From Bog-473 sp963788585 (GTDB taxonomy: Bacteria > Actinomycetota > Acidimicrobiia > Acidimicrobiales > RAAP-2): DNA of 64,000 nucleotides. The notes beneath the pieces are model-generated. The model was not told the origin of the DNA, made no database searches, and worked only from the letters and a program-made list of their open reading frames with translations. The first letter of the stretch is position 1. Every line of letters begins with the position of its first letter. Below are positions 7,992-16,600 of the stretch, one piece after another. The stretch lies in contig CAWBHA010000003.1 of the NCBI GenBank assembly GCA_963788585.1, forward strand, positions 1,054,001 to 1,118,000, read 5' to 3'. Position numbers and translations under genes: made by a program.

Positions 7992-9365
7992 GTGAGAGAT
8001 CGCATCAGGCAGACTGTCGACCGAGTGACTGAGCCACCGCTCACCCGCTATGCGCAGACGCCGGAGGGTACGTATCTCGCGTACCAGGTCTCCGGAGACG
8101 GGCCCATCGACCTGATCGTTCCCGTCACGGGAAGCGCCGCAACAGAGCTGATCTGGGATGAGCCGGCCTTCAGTGCGTTCGTCTCGCGGCTGGCTTCCTT
8201 CTCCCGGCTCATCACGTTCGACCCGAGGGGTTTCGGCAGCTCCGGTCGCTTGGACCCTGCGGCGATTCCCGCGGTCCAGACCTGGAAAGACGACATCGTC
8301 TCGATCATGGACGTGACGCGTTCCGAGCACGCGGCGTTCCTGGCCTGGGGCGAGGCTTCTGGTGCGACGATGTTCTTCGCCGCCACCAATCCCGAACGGA
8401 CGAGAAGTTTGGTTCTCGTCAACGCCTACGCCCGCTTCTCGCGGAGCGAGCAGACACCATGGGGTCTCCCGGCGGAGCGCATCCCTGATTACGCCAGAGC
8501 GATCCGGGATCTGTGGGGCACTGGTGGGTGTTTCGAAATCGTCGCCCCTTCGATGGTCCCGACCGCCGAGGAGCGGCGACGTTGGGCGCGCATCGAGCGT
8601 TTGACCGCGACGCCGGACGTTTTGGAGGCTGCCACCAGAGCCGTATTCGAGAGCGACGTGTCGCCCGTCCTGACGGCGATTCAGGCTCCAGCGCTCGTCG
8701 TCAGCCGAGAAGGAGACCGTCACGTCCCCCACCAGCACAGTCACTTTCTGGCGGAACGATTGTCCTCGGCGAGACTCATCGAGTTGCCCGGTGAGGACCA
8801 CATCCCTTTCGCTGGCCGGACCGATCGCCTTCTGGACGAGGTGGAAGAGTTCCTGACGGGGAACCGCCCGAGTCCCGTACTCGACCGGGTCCTGGCAACC
8901 GTCTTGTTCACCGACATCGTCGGTTCTACCGAGCGCTTGGCACAAACGGGCGATCATCGATGGCGGACGATGCTCGATGATCATCACCGTCTGGTGCGAA
9001 AGAGCCTCGAGATTTTCCGTGGTGAGGAGATCAACACCACCGGCGACGGGTTCCTCGCCACCTTCGACGGCCCCGCACGGGCAGTCGGCTGTGCGTGCGC
9101 CATTCGAGACGAGATACGAACCTTGGGCATTGATGTGCGCGCAGGCCTGCACACGGGTGAGGTCGAGCGCCGCGGGAGGGACGTCACGGGGATAGCCGTG
9201 CACATCGGCGCCCGGGTTTCTGCCGCCGCGAGCGCCGGAGAGGTGCTCGTCTCACGGACCGTGAAGGACCTTGTGGCGGGCTCCGGGATCCGATTCGAGG
9301 ATCGAGGGGAACGTGAATTGAAGGGCGTTCCGGGAAGTTGGGAGCTGTTCGCAGCGGACGTCTAG
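7992..9365 (+). CDS. Class III adenylate/guanylate cyclase with N-terminal alpha/beta-hydrolase-like domain
   Basis: Residues 1-290 form an alpha/beta-hydrolase fold; residues 300-457 a class III nucleotide cyclase domain with VLFTDIVGSTERL (metal-binding Asp) and NTTGDGFLATFDGP (second metal Asp). Such fusions are common in actinobacteria and mycobacteria, where the first domain is probably sensory. The nucleophile elbow usually reads GxSxGG; here it is AWGEASG, with Gly at the Ser position, so the hydrolase is probably inactive, though EDHIPFAG keeps the His. GTG 7992 has GGAG nine bases upstream; GTG 8025 (VTEPPLTRY) would match family N-termini better. Divergent from the ASCH gene. Confidence 0.9.
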   Translation: MRDRIRQTVDRVTEPPLTRYAQTPEGTYLAYQVSGDGPIDLIVPVTGSAATELIWDEPAFSAFVSRLASFSRLITFDPRGFGSSGRLDPAAIPAVQTWKDDIVSIMDVTRSEHAAFLAWGEASGATMFFAATNPERTRSLVLVNAYARFSRSEQTPWGLPAERIPDYARAIRDLWGTGGCFEIVAPSMVPTAEERRRWARIERLTATPDVLEAATRAVFESDVSPVLTAIQAPALVVSREGDRHVPHQHSHFLAERLSSARLIELPGEDHIPFAGRTDRLLDEVEEFLTGNRPSPVLDRVLATVLFTDIVGSTERLAQTGDHRWRTMLDDHHRLVRKSLEIFRGEEINTTGDGFLATFDGPARAVGCACAIRDEIRTLGIDVRAGLHTGEVERRGRDVTGIAVHIGARVSAAASAGEVLVSRTVKDLVAGSGIRFEDRGERELKGVPGSWELFAADV

Positions 9366-9500
9366 TTGTCGTCCGACTGCGGGGGTGAAAGCGTCCGACG
9401 ACAGACCCTGTCGGCGTCCCGTTCACGCCATGCTGGGTCCGCCCTTCCCCGGAGACCTCAGATGGGGACCTGCCGCCTCCCTTGCCCGCCTACCCGGGTT

Positions 9501-9538
9501 GCCTCGGTCCGGTCCGGTCGTCCCTCCCGGACCGAGGC
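9501..9538 (+). terminator. 12-bp hairpin after the cyclase gene
   Basis: GCCTCGGTCCGG (9501-9512) pairs perfectly with CCGGACCGAGGC (9527-9538) around a 14-nt loop. There is no U-run, so it is a candidate terminator only. The rest of 9366-9670 shows no gene. Confidence 0.45.
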
Positions 9539-9671
9539 CATGGCCCGCCTCAAGAGAGCGACAACCGCCAGAAGATTCGGGCCTGCTCGACGTTCTGCAG
9601 GGAGTCGAGTCGAGGCGTCCAGCTGGACGGGCACGAGTTCTTACTCGATGACGTCTTCTCGAACGGACAAC

Positions 9672-9753
9672 AGCGAAAGGGCAAACCCATCGCAAGGTGG
9701 GGACGCAAAGTCACGGGGCCCGCAAGGGTCAGCCGGATTACCGAACGGAGGAG
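9672..9753 (+). ncRNA. Cyclic di-GMP-I (GEMM-I) riboswitch
   Basis: The segment contains the characteristic conserved blocks in order: GCAAACC (9681), GCAAGG loop in P1b (9692), GGGACGCAAAG (9699-9710), CACGGGGCC (9712), then CAGCCGGATTACCGAA (9730-9745) closing P1. GACGCAAAG-CACGGG and the GNRA-type CGCAAGG tetraloop with its CCGGATTACCG receptor are diagnostic of GEMM-I, which senses c-di-GMP and controls motility, surface and secreted protein genes. It lies about 60 bases before a secreted-protein gene, and a diguanylate cyclase is encoded at 34.3 kb. Confidence 0.92.
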
Positions 9754-9813
9754 AGCACGGTTCCTTGGCGGTGCGGAGCACCAGTCCGGTCGGCACCCCT
9801 TCAAGACGGGCCG

Positions 9814-10617
9814 ATGCCTGAGGGTCGGTCGTCGCGATGTCCTCGGGCGCTCGGAAGAGTTCTCGTCCTGAGTCTTGCCGTGTCCTGCGCCTGGTCGCTG
9901 TCCGTGCTCATGGCCGACGCTGCGACGGCCGCTGGCAGCAGTGATGCCACGGGACCCGCCCTGGCGTCGCCGCTGAGCCCGCTTCTCAGTGCGGCGAACG
10001 GTCCCTTATCCGAGGCCGCCCAGGCCGTTGGCGGCGCCGTCGACGGTGGCGCACAAACAGTCGGTGCCGCTCCCGTCGGCCCCGAGCTCATGCCGCTGAC
10101 CTCCACGGTCCAGTCGGTAGCCTCCTCGGTTCCTCGCTCCGTCCCCACAGTGCCGCCCGGGCCGGGCGTGACGCCCGGGATGGCGGCTCCCACCACCACG
10201 ACTTCCACCACCCCTACCTCCTCTTCGTCCTCTTCCGTCACGACGGCTAACGCCCGCAACCCGGCTCGGAGTCCCGCCCCCGCCGGCGCCGCAGTCTCGG
10301 CCACCGGCGAGACCTTCACGTCGGGGGGCGCCGGGCATCACACCGGTAGCACAGGACCCGGCCCGTTCACGCTGTCGACGCCGAGCGGGACCCCCGCGGA
10401 CCCGGTGCCCAAGCGCCCGGTGCCCGGGGTGCCGACCTTGTTCTCGCTGCTCGCCACCGCGGGCGCGACCGGATCGCCGTTTCACGGCCACGGATCTTCC
10501 GAGGGGATGCCCCCGGTGAGTGCGCTGCTGCCGCTACTCGTCGGTGGATGCGCGCCCCTCGGAGGGGGCAGACATGCCCGATGGCTCTTCGACGCCCGGG
10601 GGCCCCCGCCCGGTTAG
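9814..10617 (+). CDS. Secreted Ser/Thr/Pro-rich protein under riboswitch control
   Basis: About 267 residues. A signal peptide is visible (PRALGRVLVLSLAVSCAWSL, then LMADAATAAG as a likely cleavage zone). The mature part is low complexity: Ala/Val/Pro segments, a TTTTSTTPTSSSSSS linker and Gly/Pro-rich sequence, with a hydrophobic LLPLLVGG stretch near the end. No domain is recognised. ATG 9814 is the first in-frame start after the riboswitch, though its ribosome site is weak and a better GGAGGAG lies further upstream at 9746. Probably a surface or matrix component whose production responds to c-di-GMP. Confidence 0.7.
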   Translation: MPEGRSSRCPRALGRVLVLSLAVSCAWSLSVLMADAATAAGSSDATGPALASPLSPLLSAANGPLSEAAQAVGGAVDGGAQTVGAAPVGPELMPLTSTVQSVASSVPRSVPTVPPGPGVTPGMAAPTTTTSTTPTSSSSSSVTTANARNPARSPAPAGAAVSATGETFTSGGAGHHTGSTGPGPFTLSTPSGTPADPVPKRPVPGVPTLFSLLATAGATGSPFHGHGSSEGMPPVSALLPLLVGGCAPLGGGRHARWLFDARGPPPG

Positions 10618-10677
10618 TCGTCCGGCTGAACCTCATGGAGAAAACCATGTCAATCGGACGAAAAGGAGAACAACCTC

Positions 10678-11606
10678 ATGTTGAATACGTTTCGCCGTTT
10701 CTTTGCATTCGGCATCTTCGGATTGGGAGGCGTCCTCTTGGGACTCTTTCTCGCATCGGCAAACCCAGCGGCATCGACCAGCGCGCCGACAAGTGCGTGT
10801 GTCGTCGCATCGACGGGATCGGGGACGAGCACCAGCTCCTCGCCGATTCCGACCGGCGCCACCGCATTGGGCGCACCGGCGATCGTGAGCGCCCCGGCAA
10901 CGGGAACCACGTCGGCCGGCACTCCGGTGACCGCACTGGGCGCGCCGTCGGGCACGGCTCCGACGGGCACCGGCTCCGGCACGACCGTGTCGGCCGGCAA
11001 CGGCTCGACCGAGGCCGGTACCACCGGCAACGGCTCGACGGGTTCCGGCGCTACCGGCACCACTGGCACTGGCACCGCTGGCACTGGCACCGCTGGCACT
11101 GGCCCGCTGGTCAATGTCGACGCGCCGTCGTCGGTGGGCCAGGGCTCGTCCGGTGGCACCCAGTCCGGCGGGAGCCAGCCCAGCGGCACTCTGGTCAACG
11201 TCGACGCGCCGTCGTCGGTGGCCAGGGCTCGTCCGGCGGGACCCAGTCCGGGACCCACCCAGCGGCACTCTGGTCAACGTCGACGCGCCGTCGTCGGTGG
11301 ATCAGGGCTCGTCCGGCGGGACCCAGTCCGGCGGGAGCCACCTCACGCGGCACTCTGGTCAACGTCGACGCGCCGTCGTCGGTGGATCAGGGCTCGGTCA
11401 GCGGGATCGGCTCGACCGGTACCGGCTCTCCGCTCGACACGAGCGCGCCGGTGCAGGTGCCGACAACCAGCCCCTCGGCGGCAGCTTCTGGGGCTGAATC
11501 GTTGGTCAACGCCAACGCTCCCGTGTCACTCCCGAGTTCGGCCAACACCGCGGGAGCGGGCTCGTTGGTCGACATCGTCCCCGCCTCGTCGCTCACCAAC
11601 GGCTGA
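10678..11606 (+). CDS. Secreted repeat protein (LVNVDAPSSV repeats), frame disrupted within repeats
   Basis: AAAGGAG precedes ATG 10678. The first 30 residues form a signal peptide (FAFGIFGLGGVLLGLFLASA). A Gly/Ser/Thr-rich stretch follows, then four copies of a unit containing LVNVDAPSSVxQGSSGGTQS, and a C-terminal part in another frame with variant copies SLVNANAPVSLP and SLVDIVPASS. Repeat copies 2 and 3 differ by indels (79 and 85 bases against 84), which shifts the frame; a restored protein would be about 310 residues. No family is assigned; the short hydrophobic NxxAPVxV motif loosely recalls chaplin-type surface proteins. It sits 60 bases after the previous gene, probably one riboswitch-controlled transcript. 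Confidence 0.65.
11107..11440 (+). repeat. Four tandem units of about 84 bp
   Basis: Units begin with ctggtcaaygtcgacgcgcc at 11107, 11191, 11270 and 11355, so the spacings are 84, 79 and 85. The copies are nearly identical outside the indels. Confidence 0.88.
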
Positions 11607-11694
11607 GAAGCGGAGAGCCGATCGCCACTACTCGGTGGCGAGAGGCATGAGAAGCAAGGCTTTTGGCGCAGCAGGAGCCGAACGTGATGCAACA

Positions 11695-11726
11695 GCAGGA
11701 GCCCGCCCGAAAGGGCGGGCTCCTGC
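11695..11726 (+). terminator. Strong hairpin terminator
   Basis: A perfect 14-bp stem (GCAGGAGCCCGCCC / GGGCGGGCTCCTGC) closes a GAAA tetraloop about 90 bases after the secreted repeat protein. It fits the end of the riboswitch transcript, although the U-tract is poor (CTTCT). Bases 11727-11906 hold no recognised gene. Confidence 0.75.
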
Positions 11727-11906
11727 CTTCTGCAGCAGGTGACGTCGCTCTGACTGCTCGGGCTGATGCCGTGAAGGCACTGTAGGGTTATCGGCCACCC
11801 GATCGTGGAGGTAAGGGTCGTTGTCGCCGAGTCGCCGGTTCGTGTTGGGTGAGACCCGGCCCCCTCTCTGCCACGCCAGGACGGCCCACGTCGAGGAGGC
11901 GAGGGA

Positions 11907-13613
11907 GTGACGGGAACGATCGAGGCGGGGGCACGGCAACGCCGCTTCGCGCGATGGTCACCTTGGCGCTATGGGGTGATCGTGGCGGCGCTGATACTGG
12001 CTCTCGTCGCGGCGGGTGGTCCGGCTCGCTCTTCGCTGAGCGGTCCGACCCATTGGCTGCAGGGGTCGCCGGCTGCGGCGACGGGGGAGTGCCAGCCTCC
12101 CATTGGGTGGCAATCCACCAAGGCCGTGGCTGTGCCCGGCGTCCCGTCTGACTTCGATCTCACGTCGTTCGACGGCACGACCATCCGAATCCACTGGTTC
12201 CCCGACCCGTCAGCGGATGGCCGAGCCCTTCCGACCGTGCTCATGGGCCCGGGTTGGGGTGAGACGGGTGATACCGACACGTCTCAGGCGGGAATCCAAG
12301 GCGCGCTCAGCATCGCCCAGCTCTGGCAAGGCGGATTCAATGTGCTGACGTGGGATCCCAGGGGATTCGGGCACTCCTCCGGAGCGGCCGAGGTCGACAG
12401 CCCGAACGATGAGGGTCGCGACGTATCGGCCATGATCAACTGGGTGGCGCAACAGCCCGGCGTCGAGCTGGAGCGCGCCGGCGTGCCCCGGGTGGGCATG
12501 GTTGGCGAGTCTTACGGCGGGGGCATTCAATTCGCGGCAGCCGAGCAGGATTGCCGAATCGACGCCATTGCTCCGACAATCGCTTGGCACTCACTAGGGA
12601 CCAGTCTGGACAAGAACCAGACCCCGAAGGCGGGGTGGGGGAACATCCTCGCGAGCGTGTCAGCGACAGCGAAACTCGATCCGGAGATCATGGCGAGCGA
12701 CCATGAGATGGATACGACGGGTGTCATTGATGCCCGCGCCGTTTCCTTTTTCGAGAGCCGAGGGCCAGCCCAGTTCCTCTCGAGAGTGCGGGTCCCAACC
12801 TTGATCCTGCAAGGCACGGTCGACGACCTGTTCACGCTCGACGAGGGGATCGCAAACTACGGGGCACTTCGCCGCCAGGGAACCACGGTCTCCATGGCGT
12901 GGTTCTGCGGAGGGCACGGGGTGTGCCTCACCGACCCGGGCACAGCCATCGAAGTGGGTCCTCTCTCGCTGGCCTGGATGCAGCGATACGTGGCAGGGGT
13001 CACCTCGGTACACGTGCTCAAGGGCTTCGCCTTCGTCGATCAGAACGGAACTTCGTACGCGGCCCCCAGCTATCCGCTGCCCCCGGGAGCTCCGATCGTG
13101 GCGAGCGGCTCGGGCAGTCTGACCCTCAAGGCCGGTGGCGGGTCAGGGCCACCGACGGTGGCCGCCAACGCCCAGGCAGCCAACGCCGTCGATGTCGTCG
13201 CGTACCCCGTCACTCCGGGGCCCGCGGCCAATGCGCTGAACATCACCGTACCCATCACGCGTGCGGCCGTCGTCGTCGGCGCACCGAGGCTGTCGATGAC
13301 ATACTCGGGCACCGTGGCGCCTGGTACGCGGCCCACCCGGGTGTTCGCCCAACTGGTCGACCCGGCAACTGGGATCGTCCTCAACAACCAGATCACTCCC
13401 GTCCCGGTGACCCTTGACGGCAGACCCCACGCTCTCACGATTCCACTCGAAACCGTCAGCTACACCACCAGGGCCGGTACTTCGTTCGAGCTGCAGTTGG
13501 TGGCAACGACTGCCGCGTACATCACCCCGAGACTTGGGGGGACAGTCAAATTCTCCCGGATAACGGTGGCCCTGCCGACCGTGAACGGACTCAGTGTCCT
13601 TCAGCGGGGCTGA
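11907..13613 (+). CDS. CocE/NonD (X-Pro dipeptidyl-peptidase-like) secreted hydrolase
   Basis: A 568-residue protein. An N-terminal hydrophobic helix at about 23-42 (YGVIVAALILALVAAGG) acts as signal or anchor. The alpha/beta-hydrolase core shows VLTWDPRGFGHSSG, the nucleophile elbow GESYGGG (about residue 200), the acid in LQGTVDDLFT and the His in FCGGHGVC. The C-terminal 200 residues are a beta-rich jelly-roll domain as in CocE and S15 peptidases. It probably cleaves esters or acyl-peptide substrates outside the membrane. GTG 11907 has GAGGAGGCGAGGGA upstream. Confidence 0.88.
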   Translation: MTGTIEAGARQRRFARWSPWRYGVIVAALILALVAAGGPARSSLSGPTHWLQGSPAAATGECQPPIGWQSTKAVAVPGVPSDFDLTSFDGTTIRIHWFPDPSADGRALPTVLMGPGWGETGDTDTSQAGIQGALSIAQLWQGGFNVLTWDPRGFGHSSGAAEVDSPNDEGRDVSAMINWVAQQPGVELERAGVPRVGMVGESYGGGIQFAAAEQDCRIDAIAPTIAWHSLGTSLDKNQTPKAGWGNILASVSATAKLDPEIMASDHEMDTTGVIDARAVSFFESRGPAQFLSRVRVPTLILQGTVDDLFTLDEGIANYGALRRQGTTVSMAWFCGGHGVCLTDPGTAIEVGPLSLAWMQRYVAGVTSVHVLKGFAFVDQNGTSYAAPSYPLPPGAPIVASGSGSLTLKAGGGSGPPTVAANAQAANAVDVVAYPVTPGPAANALNITVPITRAAVVVGAPRLSMTYSGTVAPGTRPTRVFAQLVDPATGIVLNNQITPVPVTLDGRPHALTIPLETVSYTTRAGTSFELQLVATTAAYITPRLGGTVKFSRITVALPTVNGLSVLQRG

Positions 13614-13714
13614 ACGTCTTCCGAGGTGCTGACGACAGCCAACTTGTCAGCCGCAGCAAAAAACCAAACAGACCCCGCCGTTTTGAGCAACCAACTGACG
13701 ATGAGGAGCATCCG

Positions 13715-14533
13715 ATGATTGACTTCGGGTTGAGCGGGCAGGGCGCGGTGGTGTCGGGGGCGGGCTACATCCCTCATCGGGCCGGTCACGGTCGCAGCTG
13801 CGCCAGGAAGCTGGCGGACGCGGGCGCGACCGTCGCCTGCATCGACATCGACCAGAGCCGGGCCGATGAAATCGTGGCGGAGATCGAGGAGGACGGAGGC
13901 GCTGCGTTCCCGATCGTCGCCGACATGACGGTACCGGCGGATGTGCGGCGGGCCGTGGACGAGGCCGTGGGTGGGCTTGGCTCCATCGACGTGTGCGTCG
14001 ACATCATCGGTGGTGCCCGCTGGGACAGGGCCGAGTCTTTCTCCGACGAGGATTGGCAGTGGACCGTCCTGAACAACCTGACCCAGGTCTTCTACCTGTT
14101 CCAGGTCGTTGGCCGTCAGATGATCGCGCAAGGTTCGGGCGGCTCCATGGTGGCTCTGGCATCGGTCGACGGGATCGCAGCATCGGCCATGCACGCCCCC
14201 TACGGAGCCGCGAAGGCAGGGGTCATCTCGCTCGCAAAGAGCTTCGCACAGGAGCTAGGGCGCCACGGTATCCGGGTCAACGTCGTGGCCCCCGGGAACG
14301 TCGGGACAGGAAACGAGGATTGGCCAGAAGGGCAGTGGGCGGTCAATTCGGTCAACCCGTTGGCTCCCCCGCGGGCCCGCGACATCGGTAATGCCGTCCT
14401 GTTCTTGTGCTCGGCGTTGGCCGAGCGGATCACCGGTCAGACGCTCGTGGTCGACGGGGGGGCCACTATCCGAGAACTGTGGGGAATGACCGAGGAGGTG
14501 TTGCCTCGCTTCCGCACCGGCAACTACGGATGA
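13715..14533 (+). CDS. SDR family oxidoreductase
   Basis: A 272-residue Rossmann-fold dehydrogenase. The cofactor loop is unusual (VVSGAGYIPHRAGHGRSCA, a stretched TGxxxGxG), followed by CIDIDQ, VDIIGG, MVALASVDG with the catalytic Ser, and APYGAAKAG with YxxxK; the C-terminus contains ITGQTLVVDGG. ATG 13715 is preceded by ATGAGGAG. It lies 70 bases before an amidohydrolase in the same direction; the two may act in one catabolic pathway, for example of cyclic or aromatic compounds, but the substrate is not evident. Confidence 0.9.
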   Translation: MIDFGLSGQGAVVSGAGYIPHRAGHGRSCARKLADAGATVACIDIDQSRADEIVAEIEEDGGAAFPIVADMTVPADVRRAVDEAVGGLGSIDVCVDIIGGARWDRAESFSDEDWQWTVLNNLTQVFYLFQVVGRQMIAQGSGGSMVALASVDGIAASAMHAPYGAAKAGVISLAKSFAQELGRHGIRVNVVAPGNVGTGNEDWPEGQWAVNSVNPLAPPRARDIGNAVLFLCSALAERITGQTLVVDGGATIRELWGMTEEVLPRFRTGNYG

Positions 14534-14605
14534 CGGTATCTTTCTGGAGTCAGCCCGGTATCGTCCAAGTCGAAGGCCTTTGCGGGTGGGGACTGAGAGC
14601 ACGGC

Positions 14606-15841
14606 ATGAAGACTGGCTACGAAACGCTCGACAAGGCCAATGGTCACTACACGATCCTCACGGCCGATAGCCATGCCGGAGGTAGCCACGCGGCGTACCG
14701 GGAGTACCTCGAACCCCGCCTTCTCGAGGAATTCGACGCGTGGAGGGCCAAGTACAAGAACCCGTTCAGGGATCTCGGCGATAAACGGCGCCTCCGCAAC
14801 TGGGATACGGAGATGCGCAATAGCCAGCAGGAGGCTGATGGCGTTGTCGGAGAGGTCATCTTTCCGAACACCATCCCCCCCTTCTTTCCGAACTTCGTTC
14901 TCTTCGCTGCGCCTCCCAGACCCGAGGATTACCAGCATCGTTTGGCTGGCATCCGGGCCCATAACCGTTGGTTGGTCGACTTCTGCGCCGAATTTCCCGA
15001 GCGGCGGGCCGGCATCGGCCAGATTTTCCTCAATGACATTGACGATGCCATCGCTGACGTCCACTGGATCAAAGAGCACGGCCTCCGGGGCGGCATCCTG
15101 CTGCCCAATGTCGCACCCGATGTGAAGTGGGTGCGACCGCTTTACGATCCTGAGTACGACCGACTGTGGGAGGTCATCGAGGATCTCGAAATGCCGATCA
15201 ATGTCCATGGCGGCACGGGGGTACCTGACTACGGCGACTACCCCTTTGCGATGCTCTTCTACATCAACGAGGCCATGTTCTACTCGCAGCGACCCTTCGT
15301 TCATTTCGTCCTAGGTGGCGTTTTCGAACGCTTTCCGCGGCTGAAGTTCGCCATCACCGAAACCCAGTGCTCATGGGTGCCCAGGTTGCTCAACGATCTC
15401 GACGCCACCATCGACCGGATCCGCAAGACCGGCCAGACCGGAGAAATCCGTTACGGCGACGAACACAAGCTCGACCACCTGGCCAGTGAGTACTTCGCCC
15501 AGAACGTATGGATGGGGGTCAGCCAGCCTCGACCTGCAGACATTGCTGTGCGGGAGCAAATTGGCGCCGACCGGTTCATGTGGGGCAGCGACTACCCCCA
15601 CGATGAGGGGACGTACCCCTTCACCCGCGAGACGTTGCGGCAGGTGATGCGAGGGCTCAGGCCCCAGGAGAAGCAGCAGATCCTGGCGGAGAACTGCGCC
15701 AACCTGTACGGATTCGATTTGGCGAAGCTCGCCCCGTTGGCGGCCAAGTTCGGTCCCACCGTGGAAGAATTGGAAGAGCCCCTGAGCGAGCTCCCTGAGA
15801 ACGCGAACGACGCGCTCCTCAAGTCGGTAGCCGAGCCCTAA
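14606..15841 (+). CDS. Amidohydrolase family metal-dependent hydrolase
   Basis: A 411-residue TIM-barrel protein of the amidohydrolase 2 group. Visible motifs are ILTADSHAGG near the N-terminus, GILLPNVAPD, PINVHGGTGV (metal His), FVLGGVFERFPRLKF and the C-terminal WGSDYPHDEG with the metal-binding Asp and the following His. Family members include decarboxylases and hydrolases of aromatic-ring fission products. Probably co-transcribed with the SDR upstream. The length is normal and the frame is clean. Confidence 0.9.
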   Translation: MKTGYETLDKANGHYTILTADSHAGGSHAAYREYLEPRLLEEFDAWRAKYKNPFRDLGDKRRLRNWDTEMRNSQQEADGVVGEVIFPNTIPPFFPNFVLFAAPPRPEDYQHRLAGIRAHNRWLVDFCAEFPERRAGIGQIFLNDIDDAIADVHWIKEHGLRGGILLPNVAPDVKWVRPLYDPEYDRLWEVIEDLEMPINVHGGTGVPDYGDYPFAMLFYINEAMFYSQRPFVHFVLGGVFERFPRLKFAITETQCSWVPRLLNDLDATIDRIRKTGQTGEIRYGDEHKLDHLASEYFAQNVWMGVSQPRPADIAVREQIGADRFMWGSDYPHDEGTYPFTRETLRQVMRGLRPQEKQQILAENCANLYGFDLAKLAPLAAKFGPTVEELEEPLSELPENANDALLKSVAEP

Positions 15842-15858
15842 AAGACAGTCTCCCAAAG

Positions 15859-15879
15859 GTGGGGCTAGCTGGAATCGAA
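15859..15879 (-). repeat. 21-bp copy of the tRNA-Ile 3' end (attachment-site remnant)
   Basis: gtggggctagctggaatcgaa is identical to 18724-18744, the acceptor and T-arm part of the tRNA-Ile(GAT) gene, in the same orientation. The T-arm then diverges, so this is a fragment and not a tRNA. It has the position expected for the far end of an element integrated at the 3' side of the tRNA. Confidence 0.75.
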
Positions 15880-15958
15880 TCGAACGAGGCCTAGGCCCCG
15901 CCATTTCGTGATAGGCGAAGGGCCTCAGCCCCCCTCGGGTGAGGCCGACGTCACACAA

Positions 15959-15990
15959 GTCGGACGCTCCAATTCTCGGGAGCGTCCGAC
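15959..15990 (+). terminator. 12-bp hairpin downstream of the amidohydrolase gene
   Basis: GTCGGACGCTCC (15959-15970) pairs with GGAGCGTCCGAC (15979-15990) around 8 nt. A smaller GGCCTCA/TGAGGCC hairpin precedes it. There is no U-run. Confidence 0.45.
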
Positions 15991-16600
15991 ACCGACCCAC
16001 TGACCGCCCTTTTCTGACGCTGGCGCACTTGAGGGGGGTCCCGCGCAGATGACCGGCACATGGCCTTGCGTGGTTCGTGACCTTCGGCGAGAGCGGGCGA
16101 CGCGAATCGAGCCCGGGTTCTCAGCTTGTGGAGCCCATTAAGGCGAACTCCGTGAACTGGCAGATCCAGCAGTGTTCTTGGAAAACAGTCGAATCGGGGT
16201 GCATGCCGCTCTTCGCTGTCGTGTCCTTTGTTCCCGGCGTGTTGCACGAAAGCGATTGCACAACACCCGAACGGCGCTCTTCGGGAGCACGTTCGGAAGG
16301 TCTATTTCGGAACCTAATTGAATGAGCCCGAGGATGGATGCGTTGGAGAAAATGATGTACGAGGATCCCGCTGCTGCAGAAGTGCTTCACCGATGCAGAG
16401 GTCGTGCTCATGGTCCTTGACCCAGGTTTGCGTCGGTGTCACGATCTGCTTGCGCAGGCGCCAGTGATGCCTCCACACGAGGAGCACGCAGGGCGGCGTT
16501 GTGGACATGGCAGATTAGTAGTGCTGAAGAGCTATCACAGAGAGAAGCCGTGTAACGCGGTTGTGCCCTTGGTCCAATGACCGTCATGGAGGAAGCCCAA
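15991..16600. other. Intergenic stretch without a recognised gene
   Basis: Several short open frames on both strands have no family similarity and no ribosome site. The GC content is visibly lower than in the surrounding genes, consistent with mobile or decayed DNA. Confidence 0.6.

Noticed and set aside
11107..11440. CRISPR-like array
   Set aside because: The 84-bp units are contiguous coding repeats without unique spacers; no cas genes are present in the window.
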